Assembly (NCBI GenBank): GCA_004151065.3
Contig: NWUY0300018624.1
Span: 8,878-40,493 of the forward strand
Direction of reading: 5' to 3'
Source: Larix sibirica
Taxonomy: Eukaryota > Streptophyta > Pinopsida > Pinales > Pinaceae
DNA length: 31,616 nucleotides
In this document: piece by piece, positions 20,347-31,616 of the stretch
Position numbering within the stretch: position 1 is the stretch's first letter
Layout: each line of letters begins with the position of its first letter
Program-made: the position numbers and the translations under genes
The notes under the pieces: generated by a model
The model's database searches: none
Told to the model about the DNA's origin: nothing
Seen by the model: only the letters and a program-made list of their open reading frames with translations

Positions 20347-21574
20347 GGAAGTCTTATTGATGATGCACGCCATATCCGCAGTTTTGTACAAAACCGTATC
20401 AATGCCTTCGCAATCTATAAAGAGTACACACATCTATCATTGTCGAAGATTGCACATATTCAATTTGCCTCCTCATTCGTCATGTTTAAGAGGTTGAGGG
20501 AGGTCAAGACCGCTCTTGGTTCCATGGTGATTTTAGAGTTTTGGTCTTTTAGGAGAAAGTCAAACCAAACTTCTTCAAAAAAGGTCAAGGATACAGTGCT
20601 AGATGATTGTTGGTGGGAGAGGGTATATATTACCATTAAGATCATGGCCCTATCATTTCTTTGTTGCAATTTGCAGATACAAACTAGCCCATATGAGGAG
20701 ATGTTTATGTGGGGTGGGGGACCCCATGATTGGTTTAGTGAAGAAAATTATTTTTGAAAATGAGTGTCTTGAGCTTGGGATATCAACGTGACTCTTGTTC
20801 AACACCATATGTGATATTCTTGTGAATAAGTGGGAGAAGGATTGCACACCTTTGTATTGCTTGGCTCACTCCTTGAATCCCAAGTTTTACAGTGTGGAGT
20901 GGCTCAATGCTGGGCCTACAAGAAGATTCTCTCCTCACATGGTCATAGAAATTTAGAGGGAATAAATATTGCACCAAGCAAGATATATTAGGATAGAGCC
21001 ACCCTTGAAGAGGTGGAGGAGGGCTTTGTAGAGTTTTCCACTTGCATTAGGAGATTTGGAGGCTATGACATGATTAGAGATTGGGTGCTTGAGAAGCCCT
21101 AAGCTTGGTGGGCAACATGCACTATTTTACAATAGTTAACCATGCAACTCATCTCTTAGGTTACTTTATTCTCTTTTTTCGAGAGGAATTTGAGCACATA
21201 CGAGAATGCGTAGACTTTAAATAAGAGTAGGCTTGAGCAGTTCAAATAAGAGACATTGATGTATTCGGATAGTGTCCTTCATATAGGGCAAGAGAAGAGT
21301 GGTTAAGGGGAAGGGCAACGACGTGGGATGTATTTCTTGATGGTATGGGTATCAACAACACTTTCGAGGTGGCATTGATCAACTCAATTTTTAATAATTG
21401 GTCCTATAGCTAGTCACTTGTTATGATGGTATTGGTGATCCTAATGAGTGGCCATTTGCAACACTAGTAGTTGTAGATCTTGGGTTGGAGGGTCGAGAGG
21501 AGGAGCACAATGAAGGAAAGCATAATCGCAGTGGTGGTGATCTTAATGATATTGATTATGACTATGAGATGTAG
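20347..21574 (+). pseudogene. hAT-type transposase relic B, copy 2
   Basis: Same content as 8571-9798: KIAHIQFASSFVMFKRL block, frameshifted SLNPKFYSVEWLNAG block, FFERNLSTYENA and the acidic tail ending at 21574. The only differences noted are 21241 and, just past the end, 21621-21622. The missing N-terminal half is again cut at the N. Confidence 0.85.
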
Positions 21575-22025
21575 TAGCTATTAGTATCTACTATCACGTT
21601 TCAAGTTTTCAACTTTCATCACATCTATGTAATACATTTTGATGACATTAAATGAGAAAACTGTAGAACTTTTGACTCGTGAGTTTATGGTTTGATTATT
21701 TATATCAATATGCATGATCTATGGTTTTGGAATTTAATTTATAATTTTATTCTCATCTTTCTGATAATTTGATGTAGTTTTATTTTCTAAATGTTCACCA
21801 CATTTCATTTCTATACTCTTTTTAAATTACACACTCAGACACACATATATACATATCCTACATATCTTGTTTTAGGGGGTCTATGTACCTCGTATCAGAT
21901 ATGCTTATCCTCGTGTCGTGTGACTTAGATTATGGTTGTTTCTCTTCCTACAATGGCCAACAATATTGCGGTCGACTTGCTTGCATTGTTGCCATCGACT
22001 TGGCTATGATTGATGCATTGGGGGA

Positions 22026-23926
22026 TTGACATTGACAAAAGGTGTCTACTCAACATTGACAAACTCTTGTGTTGACAAGATTAGCTTCGTCAACGGGTCC
22101 AATGTTGACTTAATTGACGTCAACAAGATTGGTGCCAATAAGACTTCCGTCGACAAGCACTACATTAACCAAATTGCCATTTGTAGGTACTTTATTGAAC
22201 CCTTCCTTCATTGATCCCCTATTAGTTGACCTTCCTTCATTGATCTCCCCTCTCATTGACCTTTTTGTGTTGACCTCCCTCTCGGCTCAACCCTCCTTTT
22301 GTCTTTGGTTGGTGCATCTAGGACCAATCCTTCTACCTTGGAACTTCACCATTTCCCAAGAGGTTGGTTCAACAATAATTGATGATGGATCAAACCTACC
22401 CATAGGGATGTCGATGGTCCCCATCAACTTCGAATATTTGTATGTCCAAAACAATTGTTGAACTTGTTGTGCATTGTGCCACTTTGTTGCTTGGCGTAAC
22501 TTGTTCTTTTCGCCAATTTTGTACAACTTCATACTTCATATCACCTTGTAGACTCCTTCGAAGCTTGCTATCCAAAAGTTGATTCGCATCTAACATTGCT
22601 TATTGGTTGGGAATTGGCTCATCTATGCTAGTATAATTGACTCGACACCCTGAATGAGTTTGGATTTCTTACTTGTTCCCTTGAATTGCTGTTTGGATAA
22701 TTACAATCATACCAAATTACCCTCTTTGAATTCATGGTTTTGTTGTTGCTTATCATGTTGAGCCTTGTATATTAGTTGAGATTCCTTTAAATCCCTCTAC
22801 ACTTATTCATGAATCTTTTTAAGAAATTGAATGGCCTTAGCTTGCTCATCTTGTTCATGTATGCTACTTGATCTCGTGATTGGGTAAACCTAATCAATAG
22901 GGGTTTGTGGGATATATTCAAGACAATCCTCAAAAGGTGAAAGTCTTGTCGATCCATAAGATACTTTCATCCCATGTATTTGCATGCTCGTGGTTGTACA
23001 AGCGAAGAATCGCACCAATGTGCAATTAACTACTTCAATCCATTTATCTCTCTATGGACAAAAAACTGGACTTCTCTTCAACTTGATGTCCATCAAAGTC
23101 TAGATTGTTGTCCAGAAGTGGTCGAGTTGTACTAGTCTGACACAATAGATGTAGGCAACCGAAAATACAACTACACGTGCAAAGAACAATTTGATTGCTT
23201 CTAGCCTTGACAACAAAGTTTTGTAAAGAATAAACATGAACATCATGCTAAATATATCAAGAATTACAATGATGTAAGTGTGATATTGCCTTGTCTCTAG
23301 AAATCTTCCCACAAAATCCAAGGTTTGGAGGGTATAGAAAACGAAGCATACAACCCCAATTTTTTGTTGCAGGTTTAGTGATGCTACACAATGCACATTC
23401 TTGACTTATGCTTTCATGTGTGGGCAATAAAAATACCGCTATAGATTAGCCAACATCATATGCATACCAAAATGCCCTGTAATCCGTGCACATTTCCATC
23501 GAGAGAAACTATTGTTGTTCCCCTTTTGGAACACATATTTGTGTAGAGCAATAAAGCATATGACCTACATGGAATAGTTGTTCATGACGCGGCACCTTAT
23601 TTGCATTAACACCCCCTTGTGCTTCAATGAGTTGACAAATTTCAAGATCGACAATACTAAGTGAGTTCTTGGAGGAGACTTCAATGTGGTTGAGTGGGAT
23701 GGGGATCATGTTGGAGGGTGTGAAACAACTCTTCAATTGGGTGAAAGACAATCTTGGAATGATTACAAAAGGGTGACATTTTTTTGAGGTAGAAGAATCA
23801 TGCTTTGATTGGGTGGTACACTTGGTCTTGTAGACAAGGTGGGCAATTGTCGGATTTAGACTAGGCTTGATAGGTTTTATGCAAACTCCCATGTTACCAT
23901 GTTCTCTTGCATTGGTGATCAATATG
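22026..23926 (-). pseudogene. Ty3/gypsy integrase relic (second lineage), copy 2
   Basis: Identical by eye to 10250-12150, with degenerate zinc region near 23350-23500, core near 23170-23300, C-terminal KAQHDKQQQNHEF block near 22710-22830, and the TTGAC-rich tail at 22026-22276. All stops and frameshifts are shared. Confidence 0.7.
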
Positions 23927-24105
23927 TCTATGTCGATTGACTATCACTGGCTCCAATGATTTCCCTATATCCACTTTTATGCACGTTGGCCCTTAAGTAT
24001 GAGGCTCACTCTTCCTTTAAGTTAAACGTTTCTCTTCTTTAAAGAGTGTCAACAAGCCATTACAAGGGTGTAGCATTTGATGCCTTTTCTAGTAAGTGAC
24101 TATGG

Positions 24106-25591
24106 TTGGATTCTATTGTGGGAGGAAACCATAAAATGCACATTAGGCTTCTTAGGTGATGGGGAAGATGGTTGCTAGAGAAAGGAAAGGTAACGAAAGC
24201 CAAGTTCGGATTTAGCATTGGTAAGCTCAACAAAGGTGGAAGTGGACTTGTTTAATGAACTCCATCAACAAGTAGCTAGTGAGTCGAAATAGCAACCGCA
24301 AGTCTCTGTATATTTTAAGGCACAAGGGGCTTGGATTAGGGGATGTAGGCAATGGATCATTGTTTAATACTTTCCTTCTAAATTCTATTTCCAACACCTA
24401 AAAAGAGAATAAAAGTTCAGGATGCTTTTAGTTTTGTGAAATATCAGTGGAAATAGTACAAAGGATGAGATTGAAATCCAATATATTTTTCAAGAGTATT
24501 TTCAATGGAACTTCACTTTAGTAGGCTTGACCCTTTGTGTGACACTTCTATGGAGCTTCTTCAGCAAATTGTACCCTAGAAGATAGAAACATTTGAGAGG
24601 GTTTATCTTTCTAGGGCATGATAGTTGGAAGAATTGAAGGCAACCAGGAAGGAATTCAAGGATACGAAGTCTCCTGACCTTGATGGTTTCTTGATGGAAT
24701 TCTACAAGAAGATGTGGAATATGGTTGGCCCCACATATTTGAAGGTGTGTCAAGAATCAAACAATTTTGCTAGTTTGGGGTAGCTTGTTAATGTAGTTCT
24801 TATTAAGCTTATCCCTAAAGGTGTTTAAAGGGTTTTGGTGGGCGAGTGGCGTCCAATCACTTCTTGAATGTTGCTTAGAAATTCCTAGCAAAAACATCGG
24901 TTAGGAGGATTGGGTTGTTGGTTGCGTAGCTTGTTTGAAAGGATCAAATTGACTTTATTTATTATTAAGGGCAAATTTATTCTTGATAGTCTTCTAATTG
25001 TTGAGGAAGGTTTTGGGTGGGCTAGGTAAACGACTCAAAAGGCTTTTTTTTTGAAAATTGATTTGGATAAGGCCTATGACAGGATTGAATGGATTTTATT
25101 TGTAGATTAGTGGAAACCCTCTTTTCATGATCAACAAGGGTTTGTGTGAATAATATACTTTTCGATTGTGTTCTTTTACAATGATCTATTTGGCAAGGTT
25201 GCCTCCTTGCTCATTATATATGTGATTTTTGCAAATGCTAAGGGTTATTTGACAGATACTACTCGAGTGCAAGGGCAAATTAAAGGAATGTATTTACCTA
25301 GAGGCAACCAACTTCTCAATACACTTTGGAGATGACTCGACTTTAATGCATGCATTGACTCAAGATTCAGTGGAGAGTAGTATTCATTGCTTGGTCACAT
25401 CTGGAGTGGTTGTTAGTGAAGAAAAGACAAAGGTTTTCTTTATTGGCTTGAATCTTAAATGATAGATTACAAAACCGAAGGAGATCATTCATTGTTTGGG
25501 CATCCCTTTGGCATGCAATTCTCTCTTGTTGATCAATGTATGTAGATAATGGCCAAGTTTGGAAAAAAACATGAAGCTTGGAGCAACATTG
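24106..25591 (+). pseudogene. L1-like LINE reverse transcriptase relic, copy 2
   Basis: Identical by eye to 12330-13815. LKIDLDKAYDRIEW is at about 25054-25092 and HFGDDS at 25322-25339; the same stops and frameshifts are present. Confidence 0.85.
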
Positions 25592-25793
25592 TCACACTCG
25601 GACTTGTCAAAGACTGGGCTGTCCTGGGATTTAGTAAGACTCAGTTACTTGGGTAAGACTCGACAAATACAAAAAAACCCAAAATACAATAAGGGAGAGT
25701 CTTGGTCGAGTATGAGGTGAGTATTGGCAAGTTTGGGGAGTAAGGAAGAGTCTTGGCATGTGGCAAGTTCATGGCCAAGTATGCGGTGAGTAC

Positions 25794-26532
25794 TGTTGAA
25801 ATTTCATGCAATCAGGCAATTAATGCAAAATTGAAATTTCATTTTCTTCATGGAACGTTTCTCGGATATTAGCCCTAGAATTTTCAGCCTTAGGACTGCT
25901 GTAAATGAATGTATGAGACAACAATGGAAAGACCAATAATTCACTTCTAACAACTCCAAATTTCACGACAATACAAGGAGAAAATATACCAAACAATGAG
26001 ATGAATTTAGCCCCTTCTAGGGCAACTTATCAGCCAATAACTAGATCTGAAAATGTACTTTTACATCAGTAATTTCAGCAGTATAACGGCAGTAAACTCA
26101 ACCCCTTATCTTTGTCCATTGATGTTAAAACACTTCACAATTTGCTCTTTTACTTATGTGAAAATCAGAAAGACATAAACAACTATAGACAGCAATGCAT
26201 AAAGAACATATATATATGAAATTCAAATCTGGAAATTGCACAAAATATGGACAGCTGGAAACTTCATATATAAGCTGAAGATGGAGTACAAGTACATACT
26301 GTAGCTTTCTCTCAAGGCTAGTACAAAAACGCCTAGCTCAACCAAAAAGATCCAAGTGCAAGAATTTCTCCAAGACAACCTCCAAGGCAAGACATCCTCC
26401 TCTTCTTCACTAATCCACCCCAGGGTAGGGTTTTCTCAAACCCTAATCTCCAATCTCCAAGGGATAAACCCTAACCCTAGAACTCCAAGATACTTGAAGA
26501 AACTCCAAGAAGACCAAGAAACCCTAGTGCCT
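25794..26532. other. Telo-box spacer, copy 2
   Basis: Copy of 14018-14756. Telo-box words are at 26438, 26466 and 26519. One difference (26263, T for A) lies beside the TATATA stretch. Confidence 0.45.
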
Positions 26533-28020
26533 TGTAATGACCCAAGCTAAATCTGGTTTGATTTATAGCTTATGCGCCTTGGGCTTGGACTTTCGTCAAA
26601 CAGTTGATCAATACTGCTCAGATACCCCTGTAGTGCTCCCCCAACCAATTCTGAACTGACTTTTTGCTATCTATTGGTGTACTTTGGTTTATAATTTTTA
26701 GTCAAACACATGCAAACGCAACTATGACACTATTGTAGAAGTTTTCTTCCAAAATGAAGTCTGGTTTGTATGTTGATTATTGCTTGAGATTACAAATGAT
26801 GTTTCATGCCACATATATGATAATATTTAACACATTGAAACACACCAAACTTGGATATCTTCAGCATATAGTGCCATTAAACAACTCAAACACAAATATG
26901 TTACCGAGTCTATCTATCACCTATTACAGAGATTTAAGATGACTGAATAATTCAGACTTACAAGCATACAACAGATCTAAAGGTAAACTGGAGGTTGCTG
27001 CTCTCAAAATGCAAGGTTTGTCTTCCCTTTTTCGTTCCCAGTAAGCTGGAGATGACTGTAGATGACAACGTCCCACAGGTACTGTAATTTCTTCTCTTTA
27101 CAATGCTTGCAGCACCTCAAATCAGCTCCAGTAAGTTGCAAATAACTGTCATGTATGATTGAACATACTCGCTGCTCCCGTTTTGCTATCAAACCACAAA
27201 TTGACTGTGTGATGGTATTCTCACACCCACACAGTGACTGTGCCCTGTCCCCACAACTGAGTGCGTCCTCTCACTTCCCACAGTGACTACACCCTCTTCT
27301 TAAATGCTGAGTGTAACACTTCATTTCCCACAGAATCTGCGTCCTCTTCCTCAAAGGCTGAGTGCGCCCTTCCTCAAGCCCTCAAACCCACAAATTGTTC
27401 CAAGCAGCGCCCCCTTCAAAGAATGACTTGGACACAATGTAGAGGCTCTCCTAGACAACAAATCCCTTTTCCATGAGCTACTGAGTTGAATGGCCAGTCT
27501 CTTCAAACACAACCGGTGCGTCCCTGTTCATACAATTGCTGAACTCAACCCAAACTCCGTAGATCTGAAACAACTGGTATTTTGACCACGATAGTGAAGC
27601 ACATATAAGAGATCTGAGTGATCTGCTCCTCTCAATAGCTAGGGTGGATGGTTTCAACATCGAAACTATTTTCCTTCTCATAAGGTTTTCGTCCCAAGAG
27701 TCACAAGCCACAAGAGCTCTCCAACTTTTTGAAAATAAGAATATCATGAATGAATGAGAGAATGAGGGTCCATCCTCTTTTATTTTCACTTTGAACCCTT
27801 TTTGGCCACTTTTACCCTTTTTTCCATTTTTATTAACAAAGTGACTTTTTCCATAGTCACTTTATGAATTAATCATGCAATGTCACTTTATAATAGTCCT
27901 TTTGCCCGGTGGCGTTAAATAACTAATTAATTCCCTTGTTGTTGTCGACTATAGCCTACGGGAATCCACTAGGCTATTACATCGTCCTCCTAGAGTGCTC
28001 AAGCGGAAAGGGACATTACA
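26533..28020 (-). mobile_element. 3' LTR of the chromovirus, copy 2
   Basis: Same 1,488-bp unit as 14757-16244 with the same inverted ends (TGTAATGACCC on plus at 26533, complement of TGTAATGTCCC ending at 28020). The polypurine tract is at 28023-28034 and the minisatellite at 27226-27377. This is a second copy of the same 3' LTR, not the partner 5' LTR: it has the same orientation and the same flanking spacer and pol. Confidence 0.85.
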
Positions 28021-28578
28021 ATCCTCCCTTCCCGAGATTGCTTGTCCTTGAGCAATTGCAAATTGGGATGTTGCATAATGTGCTCTCCCTCCCATGTGGC
28101 ATCCTCCGTTGGCATGTGCCTCCACCTGACAAGATATTTCCGTATTACTTTGTTCCTCAATTTCCTCTCCCGGACATCCAAGATCTCCTCACGATATAGT
28201 ACCAACCGCCCCTCCTCATCCAACAAAGGCAACTCTGCTGAAGCCGCGACTTGCTGTCCTAGTGCCTCCTTGAGGCACGACACAACGTTGTGAATCTTGC
28301 TTCCTTCTGGCAGCTTGAGCTCGTACACCACCTCTCCAACCCTTCAGACAACTTTGTAAGGCTTGAAAAAATGGGGCTTCAACTTCTTCGCACCACTTTT
28401 CTTTAGTGAGGACTAGCGGTATGGTTCTAATCTCAACAAGACTAAGTCCCCCACCTCGAAGTTGCACTCTATCCGATGTCTGTCCACATACAACTTTTGT
28501 TTATTTTGATCCACCTGTAGATTATCCTTAGTCTCCTACATCCAATCTTTTGCTTGTGTGCCCTGCTATCCCCGATTG
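27999..28578 (-). pseudogene. Chromovirus integrase C-terminus and chromodomain, copy 2
   Basis: Identical by eye to 16223-16802, including the chromodomain YLVRWRHMPTEDATWEGE, the stop inside the LTR at 27999 and the frame breaks in the linker. Confidence 0.85.
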
Positions 28579-29643
28579 CTATATCCACAAATGATGGAGT
28601 GTCATAGCTATTTCGAGCTTGAAACGACTCATATCGATGGACATATGGTAAGTGGTGTTGTAACAATCCTCTCCTAAGTGCAACGACTTAATCCATGCAC
28701 TCTGCTGTCCTGACACATACTTGAGCAGGTACACCTTGACCAATTTGTTTACAATCTCCGTTTGTCCATCTGTTTGGGCGTGATAACTATTGCTAGGAGT
28801 TAACTCTGTACCTGCCAATCTGAAAACCTCTTGCCAAAATGCCTCAAGAACTTTGCTATCTTGATCACTGACAATGTATTTGGGTAGCCCGTGCAACCGA
28901 AACACCTCCCTGGAAAATACTTCTGCCACTTGTGCTACTGAATAGTTTGAGGAGTTCACGAAGAAGTGTGCGAACTTCGTCAACCGGTCAACCATAACAT
29001 AAATACAATCTTGACCTTGCACCTTCAATAATCCTATGATGAAGTCCATCGAAATACTCTCCCTCTTTTGTTTTGGTATGGGCAATGGCTGTAATAGTCC
29101 TGTCAGATGGGTGTGCCCCATCTTATTCCGTTGACAAACCATGCACTCTCTCACATGCCTCAACACATCATCCTTGAGGCCCTTGCAAGAGAACCTCTCT
29201 TTGATATGGCAGTAAGTCTTGAAGTACCTCAGGTGCCTTGCTAGTGGTGCATTGTGTGTGGCCATCGGAATCTTCTCCTTAAGCTTGGATTTCGACACCA
29301 AGAAGATTTGGTCTTTGTAGAAGATGATTTCATCTACCACCCTATACCTGTCATCCTTGATGTACTTGTCTATTAGTTCACAAGCAAATTTATTCTTGGA
29401 ATATTCCACCAAAAGGTGAGATTTCCAATCAGCTGAGATCTCCATCAGTGAGCATGTGACTGGCTTCCTGGTAAGGGCATCAACATTAACATTCTTCTTG
29501 CCCTTGACATATTCAATATCAAAGTTGTAGGCCTATATCCTGTATCTCAAGCTGTTGTGGTTCGTCCTAACCACAAATCTACTACCTACTAGGTACTGTC
29601 TGAACTTCGCCAATGCATGCATGATGGCGAGCATCTCTTTGTC
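28579..29643 (-). pseudogene. Chromovirus integrase and RNase H fragment, copy 2 (chimeric 5' side)
   Basis: 28579-29390 matches copy 1 (integrase with zinc region, SMDFIIGL, VSDQDSK, TDGQTEIVNK). Beyond about 29420 it is a different, diverged gypsy sequence: MEISADWKSHLL, VKGKKNVNVDALTRKP, then NFDIEYV, SLRY and MLAIMHALAKFRQYLVG up to the N. Relative to copy 1 it lacks about 48 bases between SLRY and the QAY stretch (the FLEQKDLNERQQKWVS residues), an in-frame loss, and has a TAG near 29535. Several residues in this diverged part (EISADW, YLVG) look closer to the family norm than copy 1. The RT, protease and gag are absent, cut at the N. Confidence 0.85.
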
Positions 29644-29644
29644 N
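29644..29644. other. Assembly gap (single N), contig join 3
   Basis: The N joins RNase H coding sequence of the diverged gypsy copy, ending ...CTCTTTGTC, to unrelated sequence starting AACCTGAGAGAG. The pol frame does not continue on the right, so the join is between non-contiguous pieces. Confidence 0.85.
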
Positions 29645-29736
29645 AACCTGAGAGAGAGAGATGATAGGCTGTAGTACATTCAAGTAGGAAAGGACATACA
29701 GGCAACAGTGATGGCCAATGCCAGTCAAATCACAGT

Positions 29737-29766
29737 GGCAGACCTAAGCAAGGCAGACCTAAGCAA
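29737..29766. repeat. Perfect 15-bp tandem duplication
   Basis: GGCAGACCTAAGCAA occurs twice without a gap (29737-29751 and 29752-29766), immediately before the 30-bp minisatellite. Confidence 0.9.
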
Positions 29767-29978
29767 GGCCCAACAAATAGATGAGACCTCAACAAAGTCT
29801 CAGCACAATAGATCAGATTGCAACAAGTTCTCAACACAAAGATCTAATCACAAGCAAGGCTCAACACAGTAGATCTGACCACAGGGAAGGCTCAGAATAA
29901 TAGATCTGACTACAAACAATACACATCATACTAGGTCTAGCCACAAACAAGACTCAACACATAGATCTGCCCTAGATC
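29763..29978. repeat. Degenerate 30-32-bp minisatellite, about seven units
   Basis: Units start at 29763, 29793, 29824, 29854, 29884, 29916 and 29947. The shared pattern is CAAGGCTCAACACA, then a TAGATCTGA-like core, then CYACAA. AGATC recurs at this spacing. Units differ by 20-40 percent, so the array is old. No reading frame follows the period. Confidence 0.8.
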
Positions 29979-30690
29979 AATTCACAGGAGTTGACAATGT
30001 TCACAAATGATAGCTTACAACCCTTTGACATACTTGGAACAGTTCACAGTCACCCAAATCAGGTAGAGGCAGTCATTTAAGAGACGATTCAGGTCACGAC
30101 CCTCTTTAATGGGGCAGTAGACAGCCACAAGAAGCTGCTGCCTCCTCTCAAGTAACTCAATAGTCCATGAATGAGTGTCAACAGGTAGCCCTAATGCTGC
30201 AACAACCACAAAAGGGAAGGAACAGTCCACAACAAACACACGGTTAGGCTCACAGTTAGGTAGATCAAACCCCAACAGGGTCACAACTACCACAAAGGAG
30301 TTCTCAGCAGGTTAGATCAGATCAACAGGTCTCACGACCTCCACACATAGGCTCTCAGCATGCCAGAACAAACCAACAGAGCACATGGCCTCCACTCATA
30401 GGCATAAGTAAGCTCACGGCTAGGCAGACAATCCTCAACAAGCTCTCAATAGAATCACGACTGAGTCACAATGGCAACATTGAACTTCCAACAGACCCTA
30501 GCAGCATAAAACCCTTAGCGTCAACCTATATCAACCAATCAGTTCAGATATGAGATGTTTTAAGAATGATGGAAAACTACAGCAGGTGGACGGCCTAAAC
30601 AGGTGGGCAATCAACAACATAAAACCCCTAAACCCTTGACGTCAACCTTACCAAAAGATTAGAGCCGAGATTTGATGAAAAGATAATGAC
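29979..30690. repeat. Diffuse repetitive stretch continuing from the minisatellite
   Basis: A 28-base word with CCTCCACWCATAGG occurs at 30324-30351 and 30375-30402, 51 apart. A CATAAAACCC...GACGTCAACC-type block occurs near 30506 and again near 30618. The base composition is C- and A-rich on the plus strand, unlike the flanks. The 92-codon minus frame at 30015-30293 has no domain I know. It could be an LTR or leader of another retroelement; undecided. Confidence 0.45.
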
Positions 30691-31616
30691 AAATGAAGAA
30701 AATAGACTTCAATATATTGACCCTTAATGACTTCTAGAAGGGTCATAAATTAATTCTTTAATTACTTAGACTTCTTTTACTTAAGAAGGGTACTAATAAT
30801 TTGAAATTAGACACCAAACAATAATACCACTTTATGATCTAACTTCTCATCCAACTTATGATCTAGGCTACATACTTACTCTTGAAGTTGTTGCAATCTT
30901 TTTGATATATTGGTCATCATTGTCTTTGATCTTTGCCTGAAGATTATTGTCTTTTTGACTTTTTCTTCCAGGGCATCAAATATTAAGGCATTAGAGCATA
31001 TGTTCATGTTGTATGGGGTCTTGAAAGGTGGTCTATAGGTAGGAGTATCATCCACCATGGGATTGTTATGTGAGAGTAAGGTTTACAGAGTCTTGAAGGT
31101 GAGGGAGTGTCAGGTGCTATAGCTCTCTGATATATGTAGTGCAGGGTCCAACAATAGTACTCTACCCAATATCTCAGGGCACTAACTAAGGATGCTTGAT
31201 TGTACCCTTAGTGCTACTACTCAACTACTTATGTACTTGAGAGTGATCTCCCCGAGTGCTATTCTTGGTGTACTATAGCAACAAGATGGTCAATTAGTTT
31301 TACTTAAAGCAGGTTCTAGGTATACCTAGTGGGCTTTTGATATACCCAGGGGTACATGGAAGTGAAATTCCGTGTATCTAGGTGTTGTCTGATTTGGCAC
31401 CACTTTAAGGGGTACCAATAGAGGTTACAATGGAGCGCAAGTTGCAACAATGTGACTTATGTGCCACTTGTATTTTCTGTGTGTATGCTTCCCCAACCAT
31501 CTGTTTACCTATTGAATGACAGATCTTTATGTTATTTAAAGACACCATAACGTCCCTTTAAGAAAATTAAAAATTGAGCTTGCTAACCCTGGAAAGAGCT
31601 CTACATTCAATGGAAT
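30691..31616. other. Unassigned end stretch
   Basis: AT-rich with no domain. A 60-codon minus frame at 30876-31058 ends KRLQQLQE and looks slightly coiled-coil or gag-like, but is too short to assign. An inverted repeat lies at 30718-30745. A pair of TATACC words (GGTATACCTAGTGGG and GATATACCCAGGGG) lies near 31318-31355. I see no tRNA, rRNA or intact gene. Confidence 0.3.

Larger units (their letters stand above)
20347..29396. repeat. Duplicated block, copy 2
   Basis: Near-identical to 8571-17620 at an offset of 11,776 (see copy 1 for the differences seen). All relics, lesions and frames are shared, including stops and frameshifts, so the copies split very recently or are the same locus assembled twice. 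One of the differences (27629, T to C) changes a Lys codon to Arg in a non-genic LTR frame. Confidence 0.95.

Noticed and set aside
14757-28020. The two LTRs as a 5'/3' pair of one full-length element
   Set aside because: Both are followed by the same spacer and preceded by the same pol in the same orientation, so both are 3' LTRs of duplicated sequence; no primer-binding site lies beside either.
29763-29978. Regular 30-bp spacing suggestive of a CRISPR array
   Set aside because: There is no alternation of constant repeat and variable spacer; every unit is a diverged copy of its neighbour, and the context is plant nuclear DNA.
30015-30293. 92-codon minus-strand frame
   Set aside because: It lies in a diffuse repeat with no recognisable domain; not supported as a gene.

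Overview
The window is plant nuclear DNA: AT-rich, intron-like, and filled with old, frame-broken transposable elements of plant type (hAT DNA transposon, chromodomain Ty3/gypsy, a second Ty3/gypsy lineage, an L1-like LINE). A large, repeat-swollen seed-plant genome, perhaps a gymnosperm, fits best, but nothing read here fixes the species. No bacterial operon, CRISPR array, phage or organellar gene was found.

Layout. 1-7.9 kb is low-copy-looking sequence. Its one recognisable host coding signal is a short first exon at 1978-2017 (MGKQGPCCHCGIS, then a GT donor) resembling the start of plant GATA26/27-type zinc-finger factors. Around it lie a local tandem duplication, two unassigned reading frames and a possible tRNA-derived SINE head. 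From about 7.9 kb the window is transposon debris: hAT transposase pseudogene A up to an N at 8570; a second, diverged hAT piece B (8571-9798); a Ty3/gypsy integrase relic on the minus strand (about 10.25-12.15 kb); an L1-like reverse transcriptase relic on the plus strand (about 12.33-13.82 kb); a spacer with telo-box motifs; and a chromodomain Ty3/gypsy element on the minus strand, with a well-defined 3' LTR at 14757-16244 and integrase, RNase H, RT, protease and gag running up to an N at 20344.

The block beginning right after the first N (8571) recurs right after the second N (from 20347) at a constant offset of 11,776 bp with only a handful of differences, up to about 29.39 kb. The second copy then abruptly becomes a different, more diverged gypsy sequence and stops at a third N (29644). 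The simplest reading is an assembly or haplotig duplication or a repeat-path chimera, not a real recent tandem duplication. After the third N, 29.65-31.6 kb is unrelated sequence with a roughly 30-bp minisatellite and other diffuse repeats.

No element here looks functional. The chromovirus has lost catalytic residues in both protease and reverse transcriptase, two zinc-knuckle ligands in gag, and several reading frames. I found no convincing undescribed system. The points most worth checking are the duplicated block and its breakpoints, the GATA-like exon, the LTR architecture, and the clustered TTGAC and telo-box motifs.
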